Shown here in pieces: positions 46,920 to 55,639 of a stretch of DNA of 64,000 bases; within the stretch, counting starts at the first letter, position 1; each line of letters opens with the position of its first letter. The position numbers and the translations under genes were made by a program. Under the pieces are notes generated by a model. It saw only the letters and a list, made by a program, of their open reading frames with translations. It did not search any database and had not been told where the DNA came from. Source of the DNA: Nostoc commune NIES-4072 (GTDB lineage: Bacteria > Cyanobacteriota > Cyanobacteriia > Cyanobacteriales > Nostocaceae); assembly GCF_003113895.1 (NCBI RefSeq), contig NZ_BDUD01000001.1:1339821-1403820 (forward strand), read 5' to 3'.

Positions 46920-48326
46920 TCAAATTTCAGTTTTTGCAAAGGAATTACTATCCTTGTGCAAATCTGATAGCACAAGAAAGGCGGCAGCTTCAACATGAGC
47001 AGTTTGAGGAAAAAAATCAGCAGGTTGTACCCGTGTGATAGTATATTGCCCATCTTGACAAAGCAATTTCAGGTCGCGGGCGAGGGTGGCTACTTTACAA
47101 CTGACGTAAACAATCCGAGATGGTTTCAATTGCCGTAAAGTATCGATGACTGCGCGATCGCACCCCTTACGTGGCGGATCGAGTATTACTACTTCTGGTA
47201 TTGTGCCCATTTTGGGAAGCAATTTCTCTACTGCCCCGACAATGAAAGTCACATTATCAATTCCGTTGCGGTGGGCATTCAAAATAGCTTGTTCCACTGC
47301 TGCTGGTTGCACCTCTAATCCTGTAGCAATCCGTACTTTTTTAGCGAGGGGTAAAGTTAAAGTTCCAATACCACAATAGGCATCAACTAGCAACTCATGC
47401 CCTTGAAGATTGAGTTCTGATTCAATCACCTGCAATAGTGCCTCTGCTGTTTCTGTATACACTTGGAAAAATGTATCTGGGCGCACTTGAAATTCCAGTC
47501 CAGCAAAATTTTCACGCAGGTGTGGGACTCCAGCGATGCAACGAGTTTCTGATCCAAAGATAGCATTTGTGCGATCGCTATTGCGGTTAAGTGACACTCC
47601 TACTAACTGCGGATAACGCTTTAACCATTCCTGCGCTTGGGTTTCAATTCCTGATAAATTCCAGTCCTTTACCACCAAAGTCAGCAACATTTCTCCAGTG
47701 TGTCGGCCAATGCGTAAACCAAGATGGCGAATTTGTCCTTGATGGCGCTGTTCGTCATAGATTCGCCAACCCCGTTGTTGAATATCCTGCTTAACTTCGG
47801 CAAGTAAGGGATTTAATCGTGAATCTTGGACTGGACATTGATTTAAATTAATTAATTGGTGACTACCTTTTTGGTAGTAACCAGCTTGTACCTGTCCTGT
47901 TGCCGATAGCAAGAGAGGATATGTAGATTTATTACGATAACTTAAAGCAGAAGCGGCGGCGAGTACCGGATCTACCGGTGGTTGGAGAAAACCGCCAATA
48001 CGTTCCAAAGCTTGGATAACTTGATTTTGCTTGGCTACTAACTGGTAATCATAATTAATATGCTGCCACTGGCAACCACCGCACTTATCCGCCACAATAC
48101 AACTAGGTCGGATACGGTGAGGAGATGATGACAATAGCTCCTGGAGCTTCCCGTGGCCGTATTTTGGTTTAACATGTAGCAAGCGGATAAGGGCGCGATC
48201 GCCTGGTACTGTATCTGGGACAAACACTACACGCTCATCAGCGCGTCCCACTCCATCGCCTGTATCACTCAGGTTAGCGATCGTCACTTCAATTAATTCA
48301 CCCTGTTGCCAAATTATTTTAGTCAT
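46920..48326 (-). CDS. rlmD: 23S rRNA (uracil-5-)-methyltransferase RlmD/RumA-type
   Basis: The 468-residue protein has an N-terminal TRAM domain (EVTIANLSDTGDGVGR), an iron-sulfur cluster motif CIVADKCGGCQW with a fourth cysteine later (NQCPVQDS), a SAM-binding region ELLVDAYCGIGTLTLPLA and the catalytic cysteine in RIVYVSCKVATLARDL; DPPRKGC is also present. It methylates a uracil of 23S rRNA; whether it acts at U1939 or U747 is not settled by sequence. It is monocistronic, with heptamer repeats just upstream. Confidence 0.92.
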   Translation of the reverse strand: MTKIIWQQGELIEVTIANLSDTGDGVGRADERVVFVPDTVPGDRALIRLLHVKPKYGHGKLQELLSSSPHRIRPSCIVADKCGGCQWQHINYDYQLVAKQNQVIQALERIGGFLQPPVDPVLAAASALSYRNKSTYPLLLSATGQVQAGYYQKGSHQLINLNQCPVQDSRLNPLLAEVKQDIQQRGWRIYDEQRHQGQIRHLGLRIGRHTGEMLLTLVVKDWNLSGIETQAQEWLKRYPQLVGVSLNRNSDRTNAIFGSETRCIAGVPHLRENFAGLEFQVRPDTFFQVYTETAEALLQVIESELNLQGHELLVDAYCGIGTLTLPLAKKVRIATGLEVQPAAVEQAILNAHRNGIDNVTFIVGAVEKLLPKMGTIPEVVILDPPRKGCDRAVIDTLRQLKPSRIVYVSCKVATLARDLKLLCQDGQYTITRVQPADFFPQTAHVEAAAFLVLSDLHKDSNSFAKTEI

Positions 48327-48495
48327 TAGTCATTAGTCATTGGTCATTTGTTATTGGGCATGGGGCATTGGGCATGGGGCATTGGGGACAAGGGGAAACA
48401 CTTGTTGCAAGTTCTGATTTAAGTCGCCTTGTCCCCTTGTCTCCCCTTGTCTCCCCTGCTTCCCCTGCTTCCCCTGCCCCCACTCCCCACTCCCT
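48327..48495. repeat. Mixed short tandem heptamer repeats
   Basis: TAGTCAT-type units, then GGGCATGGGGCATTGGGCAT, then CCCCTTGTCTCCCCTTGTCT and CTGCTTCCCCTGCCCC units cover about 165 bp between rlmD and apcD. The purine/pyrimidine blocks change along the tract, so it is a patchwork of several repeat families. Confidence 0.85.
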
Positions 48496-48594
48496 AAATA
48501 GATAAATTCAATACATAACTAGCTCCTATCCCTTCACTTGTGTACCTCCAACTCGCTAAACTAACAGATAATATTTCAGGTGATTTCAATAATC

Positions 48595-49080
48595 ATGACT
48601 GTAATTAGCCAAGTTATTCTCAAAGCCGACGACGAACTGCGTTATCCCAGCAGTGGCGAACTTAAAAACATCAAAGACTTTTTGGAAACCGGCGTACAAC
48701 GGACGCGGATTGCGGCTACTTTAGCCGAAAACGAAAAAAAGATAGTTCAAGAAGCAACCAAACAACTTTGGCAGAAGCGTCCTGACTTTATCTCCCCCGG
48801 AGGTAATGCTTACGGAGAACGCCAGCGCTCTCTATGTATCCGTGATTTTGGCTGGTACTTACGTCTAATTACTTATGGTGTGCTTGCCGGCGACAAAGAG
48901 CCAATTGAAAAAATTGGTTTGATTGGTGTGCGGGAAATGTACAACTCATTGGGCGTTCCTGTGCCTGGAATGGTAGAAGCGATCAATTCCCTCAAAACAG
49001 CCTCCCTTAGCTTACTGAGTGCGGAAGACGCTGCCGAAGCAGCACCCTACTTTGATTACATCATTCAAGCGATGTCTTAA
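48595..49080 (+). CDS. apcD: Allophycocyanin subunit alpha-B (ApcD)
   Basis: The protein has 161 residues from the ATG at 48595, the usual ApcD length; an in-frame GTG at 48580 is possible but would add non-family residues. It matches Apc[28 protein letters not shown]-type [11 protein letters not shown], the chromophore cysteine in [15 protein letters not shown] and [13 protein letters not shown] [13 protein letters not shown]. It is a terminal emitter in the phycobilisome core and directs energy toward photosystem I. Two terminator hairpins follow. Confidence 0.95.
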   Translation: MTVISQVILKADDELRYPSSGELKNIKDFLETGVQRTRIAATLAENEKKIVQEATKQLWQKRPDFISPGGNAYGERQRSLCIRDFGWYLRLITYGVLAGDKEPIEKIGLIGVREMYNSLGVPVPGMVEAINSLKTASLSLLSAEDAAEAAPYFDYIIQAMS

Positions 49081-49182
49081 TACAAAGTGTGTGCTGGTTC
49101 TACGAGTATACTTCCGGTCTACTAGAGTGAGTGCAATATATTAGCGCTCGATAGGCATAAGATACCCAATTTGATTGTAACC

Positions 49183-49250
49183 TTCCCCACAATTGGTAGT
49201 GGCTCTGGCATAATCTCTGTCAAGTTACCAACCAATTGTGGGGAAATTTT
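49183..49250 (+). terminator. Terminator of apcD
   Basis: TTCCCCACAATTGGT pairs perfectly with ACCAATTGTGGGGAA (15 bp) around a 33-base loop, followed by ATTTTATT. It lies about 100 bp past the apcD stop. Confidence 0.85.
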
Positions 49251-49295
49251 ATTGGGGGATGGGGCATTTCTCAAAGGATGAAGGACATACGGACA

Positions 49296-49329
49296 TAAAA
49301 AACCGACAGTCCTTGATTAAGGCTGTCGG
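49296..49329 (-). terminator. Terminator of the repeat-protein gene at 49609-51549
   Basis: On the minus strand CCGACAG-CCTT pairs with AAGG-A-CTGTCGG (AATC loop), followed by six T. It lies about 280 bp downstream of the minus-strand repeat-protein gene, between it and apcD. The intervening 49330-49608 holds no gene. Confidence 0.8.
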
Positions 49330-49608
49330 CAATTAAGTGTGTTCCCTATTAATGACTCGGCTAGAGTTCAGTTGTCATTAATTATGCCTAGCTGGCGATC
49401 GCAAGGTGACGATCCTAATCATGTATAAGTGTGATTCTCGTCACTTGATTGTCACAGGGAAACTGCATATGCCCAAGAAATCACTGAATTCCAGTAAATC
49501 TATGCAAGTTTGCAGCTAAGAGTTATGTACGCTGGTAGATCCTTTTTCAGCTTTAGAGCAAACAACGCCAATTAGCTGGAAAAACATGAGATAGAGGAAT
49601 TAACAAAC

Positions 49609-51549
49609 TCATGCGCCATTTGCCAAAGTGCTGTAAGACAAAGAGGTATCTGCAAAGATAAATTTCTCAAAGCCAGTGGTAGACAAGCTAACGGAGTTTC
49701 CATTGTTGTTGAAACTGATGTTGGCAGAGTTCAGAGTATTGCCAGAAGTAACACCAGATACGATCACTTCGGAGCGATTAAAAGCTCTAAGATCGAGGGT
49801 ATCAAAACCGTCTCCGCCATCAACAGTTCCAGCACCAAACCCTTTGAAGTAGTCATTCCCTGTGCCGAGAGCAATATTGATGCCGCCACCGATACTGACT
49901 TTCTGTTGAACTCCATTTAGGGTACTGGTGCCAATAATTTCGTCATTGCCATTGCCAGTCTTAATGGTTCCTTGTCCATAAATGCCATAAGCAGTACCAC
50001 CAATTGTGACTGTCGCTTGTCCGGTAAGCTTGTCAGAACCATCGCCAGTATCAATAATTCCATCGTTGACGATGCCATAAGCGGTGGATTTTGTTCCAGA
50101 ACTGTTGCCAGAACCTGTAATTGTGTCGTTACCCGACTCTGTAGTAATGGTGGCGTTTTTAATGTTCTGAATGCCGATTCCAGCACCACTAATGCTGATG
50201 TCGCCAGTACCATTGCTGACACTGGTGCCGCCAGTACCGGTGCCAGTAATCGTGTCGTCTTCTTCCCCTGTATTTAGACTGCTACTGTTAGCAATGCCTG
50301 TCCCAGTACCGCCGTTGCCGCCGTAGCTGCTGCCATCGATGCCGCCAATACCGATGCCAGCGATCGCGTCTTTGCCCAACCCTGTATTCAGACTGCCACT
50401 GTTAGCGATACCTATCCCAGCAGCGCCGTCGTTATCGAAGGGGACATCGCTGCTATTGCCGCCATTCCCTTTGCCAGTGATCGTGTCTTCCCCATCTTCG
50501 GTATTGAGTTTGCCACTGTTGTTGATGCCTGTCCCACTACCGCTACCACCGAGGAGGCCGCCAGTACCGCCGATGCTGCCAGTACCGATGCCGTCGATCG
50601 TGTCTTTTCCCTTGCCTGTATTCAGATTGCCACTATTGGTGATGCCCGTCCCAGTACCGCCGCTGCCGCCGCCGATGCCGCCAGTACCAATGCCAGAGAT
50701 TGTGTCATCTCCATCGTCTACATTCAGACTGCCACTATTGTTAATGCCTGTCCCAGTACCGCCGTCGCCGCCGCCACCCTTGCTGCTAGTGCCACCACTG
50801 CCGCCAGTACCAGTGCCAGTGATCGTGTCATTTTCGCCCCCCGTATTCAGATTGCGACTGTTGACAATGCCATTGCCAGCGCCGCCGCTGCCGCCGGAAG
50901 TGCCGCTAAATCCGCCGTTGCCACCTTTACCAGTGCCAGTGATCGTGTCTTTTCCGTTCCCTGTATTCAGATTGCCACCGTTGACAATGCCATTGCCAGC
51001 GTCGCCGCTGCCAGCGGTGTCGTAGCCGCCGCTGCCGCTGCCACCAGTACCAGTGCCGATGATCGTGTCTTCTGCGTCCCCTGTATCCAGACTGTCACTG
51101 TTATAAATGCCTGTGCCTGTGCCGCCGTTGCCTGTGCCGCCGTAGATGTCAACGCTGCCACCGTCGCCACCACTACCAGTGCCAGTGATCGTGTCTTCTG
51201 CGTCCCCTGAATTCAGACTGCCACTGTTATTAATGCCTGTGCCAATGCCGCCGTTGCCATCGAAGTCGTAGCCGACACCACCTTTACCAATGCCAGCGAT
51301 CGCGTCTTTTCCACTTTCTGTATTGAGACTGCCATAGTTAACAATGCCAGTCCCACTACCAGTCTGAGTGGAGTTGCTGATGCTACCAGCACCCGTGCCT
51401 TTAATGGTGTCATCCCCAGAGCGCGTATAAATCAAACCTTGAGTTAAAATATCGATACCTATTGCTGGAGATCCATTTAACTGTTCCCCGATTAAACTGT
51501 CGGAACCAGTTGTGCCAGTGAAATTGGGTGGAAAGGTAAGTCTAGTCAC
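49609..51549 (-). CDS. Glycine/aspartate-rich repeat protein, copy 1 (RTX-like beta solenoid)
   Basis: The protein has 646 residues if it starts at the GTG at 51549, where a GAGGATTTTGATT leader matches that of copy 2; upstream in-frame codons lack similarity. The N-terminus reads LTFPPNFTGTTGSDSLIGEQ. Then come about ten repeats of the type GINNSGSLNTGDGEDTITG, each followed by a Gly-rich spacer, three variant repeats, and a C-terminal domain (DGGDGFDTLDLRAFNRS ... FEKFIFADTSL). There is no signal peptide. The GDGxD motifs resemble RTX calcium nonapeptides, which suggests export by a type I system; this is inference. Confidence 0.8.
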   Translation of the reverse strand: MTRLTFPPNFTGTTGSDSLIGEQLNGSPAIGIDILTQGLIYTRSGDDTIKGTGAGSISNSTQTGSGTGIVNYGSLNTESGKDAIAGIGKGGVGYDFDGNGGIGTGINNSGSLNSGDAEDTITGTGSGGDGGSVDIYGGTGNGGTGTGIYNSDSLDTGDAEDTIIGTGTGGSGSGGYDTAGSGDAGNGIVNGGNLNTGNGKDTITGTGKGGNGGFSGTSGGSGGAGNGIVNSRNLNTGGENDTITGTGTGGSGGTSSKGGGGDGGTGTGINNSGSLNVDDGDDTISGIGTGGIGGGSGGTGTGITNSGNLNTGKGKDTIDGIGTGSIGGTGGLLGGSGSGTGINNSGKLNTEDGEDTITGKGNGGNSSDVPFDNDGAAGIGIANSGSLNTGLGKDAIAGIGIGGIDGSSYGGNGGTGTGIANSSSLNTGEEDDTITGTGTGGTSVSNGTGDISISGAGIGIQNIKNATITTESGNDTITGSGNSSGTKSTAYGIVNDGIIDTGDGSDKLTGQATVTIGGTAYGIYGQGTIKTGNGNDEIIGTSTLNGVQQKVSIGGGINIALGTGNDYFKGFGAGTVDGGDGFDTLDLRAFNRSEVIVSGVTSGNTLNSANISFNNNGNSVSLSTTGFEKFIFADTSLSYSTLANGA

Positions 51550-52069
51550 AATCAAAATCCTCTTAATTAGGTTAGTCAGGTCAGTTTGCTGATTTAGATG
51601 AGCAGTCTGGGAAAAAATTCCCGGAATCGTTTCTCTATAAGCCATTCAGTGATTGAGTCTGCTGTTATGGCTTTTACTCAAGCCGAATTAAATTCCAGGG
51701 GATTAAACCCAGATTCAGCAGGTGCGATCGCCTCATCTAATAAGCTGATAGCCATTTCCATAATTTAGAAATGACCTCTACGTATTACAATGTAAGCCAA
51801 TTGTATTACTTTGTAATTAGCAGTAAAATTACCAGTATTTCTGGATATACTACAATCTGTCTTTAGACCTAAATAATCAGCCCTAGTTATTGTATAATTA
51901 ATCACTTTTGTTCATCTACCGCTACGTTAATCTCAATTGCAGTGTGAAGCGATCGCCAGATATGGGATTGTTTGACTACACGATGGCGATCGCAATCACT
52001 CAGCGCGATAAGCTAGAGTTAGCAGCAAAACTGATTCACAACTGGTAACAAACGTAGCTTGGGGTAACG
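51550..52069. other. Upstream region of repeat-protein copy 1, partly shared with copy 2
   Basis: These 520 bp hold no supported gene. The leader AATCAAAATCCTCT and the blocks CTGATAGCCATTTC and CTTTAGAC recur in the same order upstream of copy 2 (55260-55520). Near 51961-52049 a short frame (MAIAITQRDKLELAAKLIHN) precedes the antitoxin gene and may be a remnant. Confidence 0.55.
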
Positions 52070-52384
52070 ATGGCAACAGAACAAAAGCACAGCACTTATC
52101 TATCAGAAGCCGAAAGCCGTTTGCGTCAACTTTCTATTGAAAAGCTGCGATTAGCAGTTGCGTTTCTGACTTATTTACAAGAAACAGAAGAAAAAGAAGT
52201 TACTGAAAAAGTATTATTAAATATTCCTGATTTTGCCCAATTTTTCCGCGAGATTGAGCAAAATGAAGACAAGTTAGAAAATACTGCCTCAAATCAGATT
52301 GCCTCAGATGAAGAGGTATGGCAGGCTTATTTAGCAGTTGAAAAAAAATGGGAAGAGGTTTTCCGCCGCCTTGCAAACTCCTAA
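52070..52384 (+). CDS. Putative antitoxin of the Doc module
   Basis: The 104-residue, mostly helical acidic protein (SEAESRLRQLSIEKLRLAVA, then LLNIPDFAQFFREIEQNEDK) ends with AYLAVEKKWEEVFRRLANS. It is not a typical Phd protein, and no family was recognised with certainty. The doc toxin gene overlaps its last 14 bases, which makes an antitoxin role likely. The start is an ATG at 52070, with GGGGTAACG upstream as a weak ribosome binding site. Confidence 0.7.
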   Translation: MATEQKHSTYLSEAESRLRQLSIEKLRLAVAFLTYLQETEEKEVTEKVLLNIPDFAQFFREIEQNEDKLENTASNQIASDEEVWQAYLAVEKKWEEVFRRLANS

Positions 52385-52763
52385 ATTTTTGACTATTTCT
52401 CAAGTCTTAGATATTCACCAACGCCAAATTCAAAGATTTGGTGGAACATCAGGTGTTAGAGACGAAGGTTTGCTAGATTCAGCACTGGCACAACCTCAAG
52501 TTACTTTTGGCGGTGAACTTCTCCATCCAACAATTCACGAGCAAGCAGCAGCGTACCTGTACCATTTAGCGATGAACCATCCGTTTATTGATGGCAACAA
52601 GCGCACCGCTTTCGCTGTTATGCTTACTTTTTTGAACTTAAATTGTTATACTTTTAACCTATCTCAAGAGCAAGCTTACAATTTAGTGATTCAAGTAGTT
52701 CAAAATGAAATATCCAAAGAAGAATTATCTGCATTTATAGAACTGCATCTACAAAGCAAGTAA
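52371..52763 (+). CDS. doc: Doc-type (death-on-curing) Fic-fold toxin
   Basis: The protein has 130 residues from the TTG at 52371 (MQTPKFLTISQVLDIHQRQI), the usual Doc N-terminus; a TTG at 52338 would add 11 residues. The Fic/Doc active site is intact: HPFIDGNKRTAFA. Other signatures are RFGGTSGVRDEGLLDSALAQ and AAAYLYHLAMN. Doc kinases phosphorylate elongation factor Tu and stop translation. It overlaps the antitoxin gene by 14 bp. Confidence 0.9.
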   Translation: MQTPKFLTISQVLDIHQRQIQRFGGTSGVRDEGLLDSALAQPQVTFGGELLHPTIHEQAAAYLYHLAMNHPFIDGNKRTAFAVMLTFLNLNCYTFNLSQEQAYNLVIQVVQNEISKEELSAFIELHLQSK

Positions 52764-52901
52764 ATAGATAGATAGAATAATTCTCTGTCCCCCAGAGTGC
52801 ATTTTCATGATTGATTCTTGCTCTTTAAGTTCAGTAAAATGATTAGCTTTATCTTTAACTTTCTCCAAAGGTTAAAACACGAGATAGAGGAATTAACAAA
52901 C

Positions 52902-55259
52902 CTATGCCCCGTTTGCTAAAGTACTGTAGCAGAAAGAACTATCTGCAAAGATAAATTTCTCAAAGCCAGTGGTAGATAAGCTAATGGAGTTTTCATTGTT
53001 GTTGAAAATGAGGTTGGCACTTTTAAGGGTATTGCCAGAAATTACACCAGATACCAGCAGTTGAGAGCGATTGAAAGCTCTCAAGTCGAGAGTATCAAAA
53101 CCATCTCCGCCATCAACAGTTGCTTGCCCAAAGCCTTTGAAGTAGTCATCCCCAGTGCCCAAATCAATACTGATGCCGCCACCGATAGAGACTTTTTGTT
53201 GAACTCCATCTAGGATACTGGTGGCGATAATTTCGTCATTGCCATCGCCAGTCTTGATGATTCCTTGTCCATAAATGCCGTATGCAGTACCACCAATTGT
53301 TGCTGTAGCCTGTCCGGTAAGCTTGTCAGAACCATTGTCGGTATCAATCACTCCATCGTTGACGATGCCATAGGCGGTGGCGTTTTTTCCTAAACTATTT
53401 CCATAACCCGTAATCGTGTCATTGCGCCACCCTGTAGTGATGGTGGCGTCTTTAGTGTTCTGGATGCCGATTCCAACACCGACGTTGCCGATGCCATCAG
53501 AAGTAAGGTTGCCGATGCCACCAGTACCAGTTCCGATAATCGTGTCTTCTCCGTCTTCTGTATCCAGTTTGCCACTGTTGGTGATGCCGATCCCAGTTCC
53601 GCCGTCATTACGGATGATTCCGCCGTTACCGCCAGTACCGATACCAGTGATTGTGTCTTCTCCGTCCCCTGCATTCAAACTGCCACTGTTAGCGATGCCT
53701 GTCCCAGCTGTACCAGCTCCACCGTTGCCATCATTGTCGCCGTTGCTGCCAGTTCCGGTACCGGCGATCGCATCTTTTCCATTCCCTGCATTTAGAGTGC
53801 CACTGTTAACGATGCCTGTGCCAGTAACGCTGATGACGTTGAAGTAGATATAGTTGGGGATGCCAGTAGTACCTATACCGGTGATTGTGTCTTCTCCGTC
53901 TCCTGCATTTAGAGTGCCACTGTTAGCGATGCCGATCCCACAACCAGTGCCGTCGCTGACACCGCCGTTGATGTCATTGCCTCCAGTACCAATGCCGGTG
54001 ATTGTGTCTTCTCCGTCTCCTGCATTCAGACTGCCATTGTTGCTGATGCTGATGCCTGTGCCAGTACCACCGCTACCGCTACCAACGGCGCTGCCGCCGT
54101 TGCCGCCAGTACCGATGCCAGCGATCATGTCTTTTGCATTTCCTGTATTCAAATTACCACTGTTGGCGATGCCTGTCCCAGCCCCGCCGTCACCACCTCC
54201 CGCATTGCCAGCGTTGCCGCCGTTGCCGCCCTTCCCTGTACCGGTGATCGTATCTTCTTTGTCTGCCGTATCCAGTTTGCCACTGTTGCTGATGCCAATG
54301 CCATCTCCACCAAGGCCGCCACCGTTGCGGCCATTGCTGCCGTTGCCACCAGTACCACTACCGGCGATCGTGTCTTCTCCGTCCCCAGTAGTTAGAGTGC
54401 CACTGTTGCTAATGCCTGTCCCAGTTCCGCCGTAGCCGCTATTACCAAAAATAGAGTCGCCATTGCCGCCATTCCCTGTACCGACAAGCTTATCTTTTCC
54501 GTTCCCTGTATTCAAATTGCCACTGTTAGTGATGCCTGTCCCAGCTCCACCGACCCCGATTATGGCGCCTGCGTCGTCAGGATTTCCACCTCCGCTACTA
54601 CCGCCATTACCGCCAGTACCGATGCCAGTGATCGTGTCTTCTTCGTCCCCTGTATTCAGACTGCCAGTATTGGTGATGCCAGTTCCAGCTCCACCGTCGC
54701 CAGGGATCAGCATACTTTCGTTACTGCTGCCACCGTTGCCGCCCTGACCAGTACCTGCGATCGTGTCTTGTCCGTTGCCTGTATTCAGACTGCCAGTATT
54801 GGTGATGCCGATCGCATTACCACCATCGCCGCCGTTGCCACCGATGCCGCCGTTGCCGCCCTGACCAGTACCTGCGATCGCGTCGTTTCGGTTCTCTGTA
54901 TTCAGACTGCCAGTATTGGTGATGCCGATCGCACTACCACCATTGCCTCCAGGAGCGAGTTCGATCCCCTTGCCGCCGTTGCCACCGTTGCCTGTGCCTG
55001 CGATCGCATCTTCTCCATCGCCTACATTCACTTTGCCACTATTGGCAATGCCTGTCCCAGTACCGCCGTTGCTGCTACCTTCGAGGTTGTTTGTGCCTGT
55101 AGCGATGCCAGTAATCGTGTCTTTTCCTGAGCGCGTACAAATAAAACCTCCAGTTAAAATATCAATGCCAATTGCCACGGATACATTTAACTGTTCCCCG
55201 ATTAAAGTGTCGGAACCAGTGGTGCCAATGAAATTTGGTGGAACGGTTAGTCTAGGCAT
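52902..55259 (-). CDS. Glycine/aspartate-rich repeat protein, copy 2 (RTX-like beta solenoid)
   Basis: The protein has 785 residues from the ATG at 55259 (GAGGATTTTGATT leader). It is paralogous to the copy at 49609 along its whole length: N-terminus LTVPPNFIGTTGSDTLIGEQ, thirteen canonical repeats of the type GITNSGSLNTGDGEDTITG plus three variants, and the same C-terminal domain (DGGDGFDTLDLRAFNRSQLL). Many repeats alternate a GDGED form with a GNGKD form. The Gly-rich spacers vary in length. No signal peptide. Base composition is G+C-rich with a strong C bias on the plus strand, unlike neighbouring genes. Confidence 0.8.
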   Translation of the reverse strand: MPRLTVPPNFIGTTGSDTLIGEQLNVSVAIGIDILTGGFICTRSGKDTITGIATGTNNLEGSSNGGTGTGIANSGKVNVGDGEDAIAGTGNGGNGGKGIELAPGGNGGSAIGITNTGSLNTENRNDAIAGTGQGGNGGIGGNGGDGGNAIGITNTGSLNTGNGQDTIAGTGQGGNGGSSNESMLIPGDGGAGTGITNTGSLNTGDEEDTITGIGTGGNGGSSGGGNPDDAGAIIGVGGAGTGITNSGNLNTGNGKDKLVGTGNGGNGDSIFGNSGYGGTGTGISNSGTLTTGDGEDTIAGSGTGGNGSNGRNGGGLGGDGIGISNSGKLDTADKEDTITGTGKGGNGGNAGNAGGGDGGAGTGIANSGNLNTGNAKDMIAGIGTGGNGGSAVGSGSGGTGTGISISNNGSLNAGDGEDTITGIGTGGNDINGGVSDGTGCGIGIANSGTLNAGDGEDTITGIGTTGIPNYIYFNVISVTGTGIVNSGTLNAGNGKDAIAGTGTGSNGDNDGNGGAGTAGTGIANSGSLNAGDGEDTITGIGTGGNGGIIRNDGGTGIGITNSGKLDTEDGEDTIIGTGTGGIGNLTSDGIGNVGVGIGIQNTKDATITTGWRNDTITGYGNSLGKNATAYGIVNDGVIDTDNGSDKLTGQATATIGGTAYGIYGQGIIKTGDGNDEIIATSILDGVQQKVSIGGGISIDLGTGDDYFKGFGQATVDGGDGFDTLDLRAFNRSQLLVSGVISGNTLKSANLIFNNNENSISLSTTGFEKFIFADSSFCYSTLANGA

Positions 55260-55552
55260 AATCAAAATCCTCTGAATTAAGTTTAAATACTTATATTTAT
55301 GTAGGGGCGTAGGCGTAGTTCGCTACAGGCATCGCATTCTATGAATTGTTTCTGCATTCAGAATAATGTCTTGTCTGACAGGCTGATAGCCATTTCTATA
55401 GCCTGAAAATTACCTATGTATATTACAAAAAAATAAAATTTTATTACCTTTTACTCAGTACAATTACTACTATTTTAATATGTAATACGATTTATCTTTA
55501 GACGTATTACAATATTTTATTGAGTAAATCTATTTATTTGGTTAATCTTTAG

Positions 55553-55598
55553 CATTTAGCCATGAACCATTGTAGAACTGCACCTACAGGGCAAGTAA
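55553..55598 (+). pseudogene. Scar of a second doc toxin gene
   Basis: CATTTAGCCATGAACCAT encodes HLAMNH as in Doc, and it is joined directly to GAACTGCACCTACAGGGCAAG TAA, which encodes ELHLQGK and a stop, nearly the same as the Doc C-terminus ELHLQSK. About 160 bases of the gene between these points are missing. The similarity continues past the stop (GTAAATCGATAGAATAATGC versus the DNA after doc at 52763). This is what a deleted second toxin module would leave. Confidence 0.8.
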
Positions 55599-55639
55599 AT
55601 CGATAGAATAATGCTCTGTACAATTGGTGCATTATTTCC

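Noticed and set aside
50339..55275. Long plus-strand frames rich in proline and alanine or leucine opposite the two repeat-protein genes
   Set aside because: They are the mirror of Gly/Asp/Thr-rich codons on the other strand, have no ribosome binding sites, and no conserved domain. The minus-strand frames have leaders, shared N- and C-termini and a terminator.
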